Source of the DNA: Bacteroidota bacterium | GTDB taxonomy: Bacteria; Bacteroidota; Bacteroidia; Chitinophagales; LD1 | Reading direction: 5' to 3' | DNA: 64,000 bases | Assembly (NCBI GenBank): GCA_018267365.1 | Contig: JAFDYQ010000024.1 | Coordinates: forward strand, 1-64,000 | In this document: positions 54,511-61,179 of the stretch, one piece after another | How positions within the stretch are numbered: position 1 is the first letter of the stretch | How the letters are laid out: every line of letters begins with the position of its first letter | Program-made: the position numbers and the translations under genes | Notes under the pieces: generated by a model | The model's input: the letters and a program-made list of their open reading frames with translations, nothing else | Told to the model about the DNA's origin: nothing | The model's database searches: none

Positions 54511-54846
54511 CTATCGCGCCTGGTGCGCATCGTCCAGCCGCTTCTGTATCTGCCCGGTCAGGATATGCCAGAACATGACAAAGTCCGACCCGAGGCTCCA
54601 CAGCGGATAGGTAAAAGTGGCAGGCTTGTTCTTCTCTATAAAGAAGTGGCCCACCCACGCAAAGCCATAGCCGAGAAAGGGAATGGCCGCAAAGAAATAC
54701 CACTTCATCGTCACCAGTCCTGCCAGGAAGCTCATGATGACCAGGCCAGTACCGATAAAGTGCAGGGTACGGTTCACCGGGTCAGAGTGCTCCCTGAGAT
54801 AGTAAGGATAGAAACTCCAGAAGGTCTTGTATTCTTTGTCTGCCAT
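54511..54846 (-). CDS. DUF962/Mpo1-like membrane protein
   Basis: A 111-residue protein matching DUF962. The signature YYLREHSDPVNRTLHFIGTG with histidines, and GYGFAWVGHFFIEKNKPATF, are characteristic. Two to four membrane helices are predicted. Yeast Mpo1 of this family is a dioxygenase for 2-hydroxy fatty acids; the activity in bacteria is not established. It is divergent from the winged-helix cluster. Confidence 0.9.
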   Translation of the reverse strand: MADKEYKTFWSFYPYYLREHSDPVNRTLHFIGTGLVIMSFLAGLVTMKWYFFAAIPFLGYGFAWVGHFFIEKNKPATFTYPLWSLGSDFVMFWHILTGQIQKRLDDAHQAR

Positions 54847-54925
54847 GGCTATCTATTTTATCTCAATTTAGAAAGACTGTGCCGATAGCCCAAACTTCAT
54901 CTTTACATTTTTTTTGAATCAAAGG

Positions 54926-54956
54926 TTTGGAGATATGATTTTCAATAGTAGCTTTG
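54926..54956 (+). promoter_or_regulatory. Bacteroidota-type promoter for the winged-helix operon
   Basis: TTTG (54926-54929), a 19-bp spacer, then TAGCTTTG (54949-54956), matching TTTG-N17-23-TANNTTTG very well. The -7 box overlaps the left arm of a CTTTG-N5-CAAAGT operator, so binding there should block transcription. Confidence 0.8.
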
Positions 54957-54976
54957 CATCACAAAGTACTTTTAAA
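54951..54976 (+). promoter_or_regulatory. Candidate operator, copy 1
   Basis: GCTTTG-CATCA-CAAAGTACTTTTAAA: inverted arms CTTTG (54952-54956) and CAAAG (54962-54966) with a 5-bp spacer, followed by ACTTTT. It directly precedes the start codon at 54976. The same element occurs before the gene at 56037, and the winged-helix gene at 55651 is the obvious candidate binder. Confidence 0.7.
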
Positions 54977-55638
54977 TGAGTCAGAAAGCAGATCATTTAC
55001 AGCAGCTCGCCGAGATCAAGACCATGATGGAGCGCAGCAGCAGGTTTCTCAGCCTGAGCGGATTGTCAGGAGTCTTTGCGGGCTTCTTTGCCCTGGCCGG
55101 TGCCGCAGCGTTTTACATCTTTATCAATCAGCGCATCGGCTACGGCTATAGCGAGCTGGCCCACCGCCTGCCTATAGACCTCGATATGGACTTTTATACT
55201 TTCTGCTTCGTAGATGCGGGCGCTACATTGTTTCTCGCGCTGGCAGTCGGCAGCTACTTTACCGCGCGCAAGGCCAAAGAAGACGGACAGCGCATCTGGG
55301 ACCTATCCGTGCTCAGGTTTATGTTCAACCTTTTCATCCCGCTGGCTACCGGTGGTCTCTTTGGGCTCATACTGTTGTTTAAGTTTCACTGGTTTGGCAT
55401 CCTGCCGCCGGTCACGCTGATATTCTACGGCATGGCCCTGCTCAATGCGTCTAAGTACACGCTGGACGAGGTGCGCTGGCTAGGCCTCTCTGAGATCGTG
55501 CTCGGCCTGATAGGCTGCCTCTATCTGGGCTATGGCGTGACCCTGTGGGCTATCGGATTTGGTATACTGCATATAGTGTATGGGCTGATCATGTACATCA
55601 GGTACGAGGCCAAACCCAAAGAGAAGAAGTACTGGTAA
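54976..55638 (+). CDS. Hypothetical integral membrane protein, 220 aa
   Basis: I recognise no named family. Five to six hydrophobic segments are seen: SGVFAGFFALAGAAAFYIF, FVDAGATLFLALAVGSYF, FIPLATGGLFGLILLF, ILPPVTLIFYGMALL, LIGCLYLGYGVTLW and GFGILHIVYGLIMYI. An amphipathic N-terminus (MSQKADHLQQLAEIKTMMER) precedes them. It is the first gene of a unit that continues with the winged-helix regulator 12 bp downstream, an arrangement seen in Bacteroidota for membrane proteins with a dedicated small regulator. Confidence 0.75.
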   Translation: MSQKADHLQQLAEIKTMMERSSRFLSLSGLSGVFAGFFALAGAAAFYIFINQRIGYGYSELAHRLPIDLDMDFYTFCFVDAGATLFLALAVGSYFTARKAKEDGQRIWDLSVLRFMFNLFIPLATGGLFGLILLFKFHWFGILPPVTLIFYGMALLNASKYTLDEVRWLGLSEIVLGLIGCLYLGYGVTLWAIGFGILHIVYGLIMYIRYEAKPKEKKYW

Positions 55639-55650
55639 GGAGATAGTGAC

Positions 55651-55950
55651 GTGAAAAATTTTATAGACAGGCTCAATAAGGCGTTCGAAAACAGGATCAG
55701 GCTCGGCATCATGTCTGCGCTCATGGTCAATGCGAGTGTGGACTTTCTCACGCTCAAGGAGCTGCTGAATGTGACCGACGGCAACCTGGCCAGCCACATC
55801 ACGGCGCTGGAGAAGCTGGAGTACATAGCCGTGAAAAAAGAGTTTGTAGGCAAGAAGACGAAGACGACCTATGTGGCGACCAAACTCGGCAAAATGGAAT
55901 TTAACCATCATCTGAAGGCCTTGGAGGATATGATCCGCCAGAGCGAGTAG
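55651..55950 (+). CDS. Winged-helix transcriptional regulator
   Basis: A 99-residue DNA-binding protein of the small winged-helix class (PF13601-like). Helices and wing are visible in NRIRLGIMSALMVNA, FLTLKELLNVTDGNLASHIT (recognition helix) and ALEKLEYIAVKKEFVGKKTKTTYVATKLGK. The gene starts with GTG at 55651, 12 bp after the preceding stop. No ligand domain is attached. Two copies of the same palindrome, before 54976 and 56037, lie on either side of the gene, consistent with autoregulation and control of the neighbouring operon. Confidence 0.9.
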   Translation: MKNFIDRLNKAFENRIRLGIMSALMVNASVDFLTLKELLNVTDGNLASHITALEKLEYIAVKKEFVGKKTKTTYVATKLGKMEFNHHLKALEDMIRQSE

Positions 55951-55968
55951 GGTGATCTGAAAAAAGTG

Positions 55969-55994
55969 AGGAGGTGTACCCTCCTGTTTTTTTG
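55969..55994 (+). terminator. Terminator after the winged-helix gene
   Basis: Arms AGGAGG (55969-55974) and CCTCCT (55980-55985) with loop TGTAC, followed by GTTTTTTTG. It lies 18 bp past the stop codon and separates the two units of the cluster. Confidence 0.8.
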
Positions 55995-56001
55995 CTCAAT
56001 T

Positions 56002-56026
56002 ACTTTGTATTGCAAAGTGCTTTTTA
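56002..56026 (+). promoter_or_regulatory. Candidate operator, copy 2
   Basis: ACTTTG-TATTG-CAAAGTGCTTTTT: arms ACTTTG (56002-56007) and CAAAGT (56013-56018), 5-bp spacer, then GCTTTTTAAA. It has the same geometry and flank as copy 1 at 54951, and lies about 10 bp before the start codon at 56037. A TA-CTTTG -7 type box overlaps the left arm. Confidence 0.7.
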
Positions 56027-56036
56027 AATTATACAA

Positions 56037-56537
56037 ATGGATAAGGAAACCAACAGCTACCGCAGGCAGATCAGATACCTGATCGTATTTTTTATGATCT
56101 CACTCATCATCAGCGGCCTCACGGCTATGCCTGCCAGAGAGGGCGTGAGCTGGCTGGTCAGCGTAGTACCACAGTCGTGGACGGTGATACAGGCCTACCT
56201 CATCTCAGTGCGCGAGGCACTCTATCAGTGCAACTCTATACTCTTCTACGGCTACGACTGGCTCGCCTTTGCACACATTGTGATAGCAGTACTCTTCATA
56301 GGCGTGCTGCGCGACCCTGTGCGCAATGTATGGGTGGTAGAGTTCGGCATGATAGCCTGCATGATGATCCTGCCTTTCGCCTTTGTGATGGGAGAGGTGA
56401 GGGGCATACCTGTATGGTGGCGGCTCGTAGACTGCTCTTTTGGTGTGGTAGGCATCATGCCGCTGTGGTTTGTACGTGATCGTATCAAGAGGCTGGAGCA
56501 CACCATCAGCATTGAGCGCCTCAATACAGTTTTCTGA
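56037..56537 (+). CDS. Hypothetical integral membrane protein, 166 aa
   Basis: Unrecognised. Four hydrophobic helices: YLIVFFMISLIISGLTAM, FAHIVIAVLFIGVL, FGMIACMMILPFAFVM and LVDCSFGVVGIMPLWFV. The chain has a basic loop between helices 2 and 3 (DPVRNVWV). It opens the second unit of the winged-helix cluster, directly behind the shared operator, and the next small gene begins 1 bp after its stop. Confidence 0.75.
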   Translation: MDKETNSYRRQIRYLIVFFMISLIISGLTAMPAREGVSWLVSVVPQSWTVIQAYLISVREALYQCNSILFYGYDWLAFAHIVIAVLFIGVLRDPVRNVWVVEFGMIACMMILPFAFVMGEVRGIPVWWRLVDCSFGVVGIMPLWFVRDRIKRLEHTISIERLNTVF

Positions 56538-56538
56538 T

Positions 56539-56742
56539 ATGTTCCGCCTGGTCAAAATGATCATCACGCTCACCTCACTGCAGTGGACACGGCGCGCGCT
56601 GCGGCAGTCGCTGCGCCATATACCTGGACCGGCTGTGCAGCAAGAAGAACCACAGAACCTGCATACTGATAAGGCCTTCAAAAGAAAGATGCTCCTCGTC
56701 AGTACACTGCATACGCTGCTTGGCGCCTTGTACAATGACTAA
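56539..56742 (+). CDS. Hypothetical small protein, 67 aa
   Basis: A 67-residue frame starting MFRLVKMIITLTSLQWTRRA, 1 bp after the previous stop, and followed 50 bp later by the DUF4173-like gene. It looks amphipathic and basic, with no known family. The tight spacing within an operon supports it as a real gene, but its small size leaves doubt. Confidence 0.5.
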   Translation: MFRLVKMIITLTSLQWTRRALRQSLRHIPGPAVQQEEPQNLHTDKAFKRKMLLVSTLHTLLGALYND

Positions 56743-56792
56743 ATCCAAACCCGCATGAAGCTAAGCTCTACCTAAACCAAAACACAATCATC

Positions 56793-58340
56793 ATGAAAAG
56801 AAATGACGTCCCTATCCTGCTGGCTACTGCCGCCTATAGTTTCCTCTTCTACCGGCAGTCCGCCGGGCTCAACTATTTCCTCTTTGACATACTGCTCATC
56901 ATACTGCTGCTCGTGCGGGATATGTCCCTGCTCAGGCGCATGACCTTTATCGCTGCGGCGGCGGGGTGTATCGTGTCTTCTTTTTTTGTGTTTTGGTACG
57001 GTACCACCCTGCCTTTCGCAGCCAATGTGATCTCTCTGGTAGCGCTGGCAGGCTTCAGCATGGATCCGGAGTCGTCCTTTATCATCGCGTGGCTGCACTC
57101 CTTTTTCTCTATGACCTGTGTGGTCATTTTTATGGCGGCTGATATGCTGTCGGGCATCATATCTCCCACACCCGCCGGCGGCAGGAGCCGCGCCTTCCAT
57201 AGGATCTTCCTTGCTATCATTCCCGTATTCATTTTCTTCATCTTCTTCCTCATCTACCGCCAGAGCAACCCCATCTTTGACCAGCTGGCCAGCCGTATCA
57301 ATTTTGGCTGTCTGTCTGTGGGCTGGTTGTTTTTCACCTTTAGTGGTTTCCTGCTCATGTATGGCTTTTTCCGGCAGCGCGTAGCCGCCTCTATGCAGCA
57401 GCGGGATCATGATACCTCGGACGATCTGGCCGTGATCACAGCGGAGCAGGATACCATGGCGCAGATCACCAGTGCTGCTAACCTGGTGTACACGGGAGTA
57501 CTGCTGCTCATCTTGCTCAATGGTCTACTGGCCGTAGTCAATGGCCTCGATGTGTACTATCTCGGTATCGCGCACCGCATACCAGCGGGTATCACCTATA
57601 CGCAGTTTCTGCATAACGGAACCAACGCGCTGATCCTCTCTATCATCCTCGCCATCAGCATCATCCTTTTCTACTTTCGGGGCTATCTGAATTTCTATGA
57701 AGGCAACAGGTGGATCAAGCTGCTGGCATACCTCTGGATCGCGCAGAATATCGTACTCGTGCTATCCACCTGCTCTCGCAACTACTCCTATATCTCCAGC
57801 TATGGCCTTACCCATAAGCGTATCGGTGTCTATGTCTACCTCGCACTCTGCATCACTGGCCTCGTCACTACTTTGATCAAAATACTGGCCGCCAAAAACA
57901 ACTGGTTCCTCTTTCGCAAGAATGCCTGGATCATGTACGCTATGCTGATCGTGGCCGTGCCCGTAGACTGGGACACGGTGATAGTAGATTTCAATATCAG
58001 CCACTTTCAGGCCGATCAGAAAATGGAGATAGACCAGTGCTACATGGCTGACCTAAGTCATACCGATCTCGCGCAGCTATTCCGATACTATGTAGTGGAG
58101 CAGAAGTCGCTCAATGCAGTAGTAGATAGCAGCAACACCTACAGCGAGACAGGCCGCCGGGGAAGCACAGCTTACAATATCGAGATACAAAACATGCTCT
58201 GGTATAGCTATCTGCACCTCGATGAAGATTACTCCCATCACGACTGGCAGAGCTACTGTGAGAGCAAGACCCGAAATCTCGCTGCGGTGCAGGAAATGAT
58301 CGCCACGCATCACCTCATCTGCCCGGTATCCCTGCGCTAA
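56793..58340 (+). CDS. DUF4173-type large membrane protein
   Basis: A 515-residue integral membrane protein with about ten hydrophobic segments in two blocks: a first block to residue about 200 (SLLRRMTFIAAAAGCIVSSF, IFFLIYRQSNPIFDQL) and a second from about 230 with LAVVNGLDVYYLG and SIILAISIILFYFRGYLNFY. It closes with a soluble region (about 400-515, VIVDFNISHFQADQ and following) typical of DUF4153/DUF4173 proteins. Function is unknown; such proteins often sit with small winged-helix regulators in Bacteroidota. Confidence 0.85.
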   Translation: MKRNDVPILLATAAYSFLFYRQSAGLNYFLFDILLIILLLVRDMSLLRRMTFIAAAAGCIVSSFFVFWYGTTLPFAANVISLVALAGFSMDPESSFIIAWLHSFFSMTCVVIFMAADMLSGIISPTPAGGRSRAFHRIFLAIIPVFIFFIFFLIYRQSNPIFDQLASRINFGCLSVGWLFFTFSGFLLMYGFFRQRVAASMQQRDHDTSDDLAVITAEQDTMAQITSAANLVYTGVLLLILLNGLLAVVNGLDVYYLGIAHRIPAGITYTQFLHNGTNALILSIILAISIILFYFRGYLNFYEGNRWIKLLAYLWIAQNIVLVLSTCSRNYSYISSYGLTHKRIGVYVYLALCITGLVTTLIKILAAKNNWFLFRKNAWIMYAMLIVAVPVDWDTVIVDFNISHFQADQKMEIDQCYMADLSHTDLAQLFRYYVVEQKSLNAVVDSSNTYSETGRRGSTAYNIEIQNMLWYSYLHLDEDYSHHDWQSYCESKTRNLAAVQEMIATHHLICPVSLR

Positions 58341-58357
58341 ACCCTAAAAGAAACACC

Positions 58358-59017
58358 ATGAACAACCAAAATAAAATGACGCTCGCGCTGGCGTTCTTCA
58401 GTGTCTTTTGCATCGCATTGGAGGTGGTACGTATCCATCTGTCCGACACCGCTTCTTTCTGCTTCCTCATCTGGAATCTCCTCCTCGCCTGGGTGCCCTA
58501 TATACTAGCACAGGCATTCACCACACAGGACCTGCGCCGGCAACCGCTCATAGCGCTGGGCATCCTCGCTATCTGGGTGCTTTTCCTGCCCAATGGCCCC
58601 TATATCATCACAGACCTGCTGCACCTGCGCCAGCGGATAGAGATACCGCTCTGGTATGATGTGATACTCGTGAGCAGCTATGCCTGGCTGGGCCTTCTGC
58701 TCACCCTCCTCTCTGTCCGCCAGATCCATCATAAACTCAAAGACCACTTTGCTCCCGGAAAACTCTGGATCGCGCTGCCGGTACTATTCCTCAGCTCAGG
58801 TTACGGCATCTACCTCGGCCGTTTCCTGCGCTGGAATAGCTGGGATGTCTTCTTCCGCCCTATCTACCTCCTGCGCCGCTCCCTTGTAGAATTGATACAT
58901 CCTTTCAGCCATCCGCAGCCGCTACAGGTCACGGTAGTGATCGGGCTGCTGCTCACCCTGAGCTACGCAGTGTTCTACTTATCTCACCATCAAAATCTCC
59001 GTCATGAATCTGAATAA
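58358..59017 (+). CDS. DUF1361 membrane protein
   Basis: A 219-residue membrane protein of the DUF1361 family: FCFLIWNLLLAWVPYILAQ, LFLPNGPYIITDLLHL with its characteristic NxPYxxTD, and SGYGIYLGRFLRWNSWDVF. Six hydrophobic segments. Function is not established. The 3' end overlaps the next gene by 14 bp, showing translational coupling within the operon. Confidence 0.92.
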   Translation: MNNQNKMTLALAFFSVFCIALEVVRIHLSDTASFCFLIWNLLLAWVPYILAQAFTTQDLRRQPLIALGILAIWVLFLPNGPYIITDLLHLRQRIEIPLWYDVILVSSYAWLGLLLTLLSVRQIHHKLKDHFAPGKLWIALPVLFLSSGYGIYLGRFLRWNSWDVFFRPIYLLRRSLVELIHPFSHPQPLQVTVVIGLLLTLSYAVFYLSHHQNLRHESE

Positions 59018-59459
59018 CGTTTTCGCAAAGACACTTGGTCTCTCTCTGGCGCTGGGCCTGCTCATATTCATGATAGGCGTGCCTATTGGTTTCCTGACCA
59101 TGGATCACTTCAAGATAGCCGAGGACGACGGTTTCCTTATCATCATAGCCATTGCTATGTACATCGTTTACTGGCCTGTCCAGATCACACTGTCCATCAC
59201 GCACAGGCTAGTGTCACAGTACTGGCGTACCCCTTCTTCCTCAGCTGTGTTGCAGAGCCTTTTTGTGTGCGAGTGGATCTTGTACCTGATCGTTTATCTT
59301 TTCTGTGTGTGCGCATTCTATGAAAAAGATATCTGGCTCACTATCTTTCTCTTCTCGATCCCTTATATCATCTGTTGCACCATCTCTGTCTACTTGTATA
59401 AGAACTTATACGAGAAAGAATTGAAACGCTTCCCTGACTCAGCTCCCGAAATCCAATAG
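59004..59459 (+). CDS. Hypothetical integral membrane protein, 151 aa
   Basis: Unrecognised. Four hydrophobic stretches (LGLSLALGLLIFMIGVPIGF, FLIIIAIAMYIVYWPVQITL, FVCEWILYLIVYLFCVCAFY and IFLFSIPYIICCTISVYLY) and a lysine/glutamate-rich C-terminal tail (YEKELKRFPDSAPEIQ). It overlaps the DUF1361 gene by 14 bp and is followed after 1 bp by the Coq4-like gene. Confidence 0.75.
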   Translation: MNLNNVFAKTLGLSLALGLLIFMIGVPIGFLTMDHFKIAEDDGFLIIIAIAMYIVYWPVQITLSITHRLVSQYWRTPSSSAVLQSLFVCEWILYLIVYLFCVCAFYEKDIWLTIFLFSIPYIICCTISVYLYKNLYEKELKRFPDSAPEIQ

Positions 59460-59460
59460 T

Positions 59461-59928
59461 ATGACCTGGTCATTGATGAAACTCATAGACATCAGTTTCC
59501 TGATGGCAGGCCGCCTCTTTGGCGGCAATACACTCACCGAGTCGCACGCGCAGCTCCGCACTCTGCCACGCGGCACCGTAGGCCGCGAGATAGCTGATAC
59601 ACTGGATAGCCGCGGCTACGAGCTGCTGCCCTTCTTTGCAGATCATGATATGAAGCACATTATACTCGGCTACGACATGACAGAGGCCGACGAGCTCCGT
59701 ATGCAGCTCTACATGATAGGCAACGGCAACCGCAGCCTCGCTTGCCTCTTGCCCACTATAGGCAGCATCGTTTTTTATCCGAGGCTGTGGTGCGAGATAT
59801 CTTATCACTATCATCTGGGTAGAGTCGGCAGACCCATCTCTCGTCTCCGCTTGTCAGAGTGCAGGCAGCGCCCGCTATCAGAGATCAAAGCCCTATACGG
59901 CAGGCCTCCAAGTGCCACGATCATTTAG
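59461..59928 (+). CDS. Coq4-like protein
   Basis: A 155-residue soluble or membrane-associated protein. It shows the zinc-ligand signature of COQ4, H-D-x2-H-x11-E: H62, D63, H66 in ADHDMKHIILGYDMTEADE and E78. RTLPRGTVGREIADTLDSRG just ahead also resembles the Coq4 core. COQ4 acts in ubiquinone (coenzyme Q) biosynthesis. Bacteroidota normally make menaquinone, so the substrate here must be different or unknown. The gene closes the operon and overlaps the thioredoxin-family gene tail-to-tail by 8 bp. Confidence 0.7.
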   Translation: MTWSLMKLIDISFLMAGRLFGGNTLTESHAQLRTLPRGTVGREIADTLDSRGYELLPFFADHDMKHIILGYDMTEADELRMQLYMIGNGNRSLACLLPTIGSIVFYPRLWCEISYHYHLGRVGRPISRLRLSECRQRPLSEIKALYGRPPSATII

Positions 59929-61126
59929 CTCCGGCAGCAGCTTCATCCTTCTTGATTGCATCTTTCAGCGCCTGCGCAGATAGAGGATTTACCTTCTCCT
60001 CTTTGGCTTTGATGATGGCATAGTCGCAGGCTTTGGTGGCCTCAGACTTATTGCCCAGCTTATATTGCAGGTAGGCGTAGGTCGTATTATTAGTACTGTT
60101 GTTTTGCAGGTTTACTGCCTTGTATGCCCACTGGGAGGCTTTCTTGAGATACTTGTCGTCATTTGTATTGATGTAGTACTGCCAGGCCACATCGTTCAGC
60201 AGTTTGGCATCATTCGGTGCGTACTTCTTGATGTATTCACTCACATACTTGTCATAGGTATCAGCATTGGCAGTATTAAAATAGTAGTCCATTTCCATTT
60301 TGGCGGCAGCCTTTTTGCTCTCCGCGCCTCCGGCTTTCTTAGTCAGGTCCAGTGCCACGGCCAGTACCTTAGGGTCTGTCTTGCGGCGTGCAGTCTCGGC
60401 AGCATCTTTGGCTATAGACAGCAGTTTTTGGTCATAAGCCTTTTCGCCCACCTTGGCCGCAATGCCAGATTTATCCTTCTGCAGTGCCTCCAGTCCCGGC
60501 GACTCATAACTATTGGTCATCTGGTAGATGGTCATGAGCGTACTCTCTTTGGCCCAGCCTTGCTTTTGCGCCTGAGCGAGATACTCGGCAAACACCGCAT
60601 CATAGTTGCGCCCGGAGGCTTTGAAATTCTTCAGATAGTCCTCCATAAAAGCCTGACTGCGCTCACCTGCGCTATATTTTTTATTGAGATCATTCATGAT
60701 ATCCGGCAGCGGGTCGGCAGCTTCATGCGCGCTGCTCATCAGCGTAGGGGCATCTATCAGACCCATGGTGCGCTTTTTCACTGAGCCATTGGCGTCCAGC
60801 CACAGCATAGTGGGATAGGCGGTAATCTGGTAGCGCGTGGCTACCTGCGGGCCTTCGCCTTTCTCCATATCCACCTTTATATTGATGTAGTTGTTATTGA
60901 AGTATTGCCCCACAGCGCTATCCATAAAGGTCGTAGCCGCCAGCCGCTTGCAGGGGCCGCACCAGGAGGTATAGCAGTCTATAAAGACGAGCTTGCCTTC
61001 GCGCTTCGCCTTGTCCAGCGCATCCTGAAATGCGATCTCATGGTCAAACTCTATGCCTCCGGCCAGAACCTGTACGGCCTGCAGCATGGCCAGTGTGATA
61101 GTGAGTATCCTGATAGCTTTTTTCAT
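59921..61126 (-). CDS. Exported thioredoxin-family protein with helical C-terminal domain
   Basis: A 401-residue protein with a signal peptide (residues 1-23, ending VLAGG). Residues about 25-150 form a thioredoxin domain with the active site TSWCGPCKRLA and the cis-proline in ITAYPTMLWL. Residues about 160-400 are a helix-rich region with TPR-like features (AWQYYINTNDDKYLKKASQW, LQYKLGNKSEATKACDYAII). It is likely a periplasmic thiol oxidoreductase bound to partner proteins. The 3' end overlaps the Coq4-like gene by 8 bp on the opposite strand. Confidence 0.88.
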   Translation of the reverse strand: MKKAIRILTITLAMLQAVQVLAGGIEFDHEIAFQDALDKAKREGKLVFIDCYTSWCGPCKRLAATTFMDSAVGQYFNNNYINIKVDMEKGEGPQVATRYQITAYPTMLWLDANGSVKKRTMGLIDAPTLMSSAHEAADPLPDIMNDLNKKYSAGERSQAFMEDYLKNFKASGRNYDAVFAEYLAQAQKQGWAKESTLMTIYQMTNSYESPGLEALQKDKSGIAAKVGEKAYDQKLLSIAKDAAETARRKTDPKVLAVALDLTKKAGGAESKKAAAKMEMDYYFNTANADTYDKYVSEYIKKYAPNDAKLLNDVAWQYYINTNDDKYLKKASQWAYKAVNLQNNSTNNTTYAYLQYKLGNKSEATKACDYAIIKAKEEKVNPLSAQALKDAIKKDEAAAGAK

Positions 61127-61179
61127 ATTGCCAAAGTTAGAAAGACTGATCTAAAGAAATGCTAAAATATCGACGTGTG

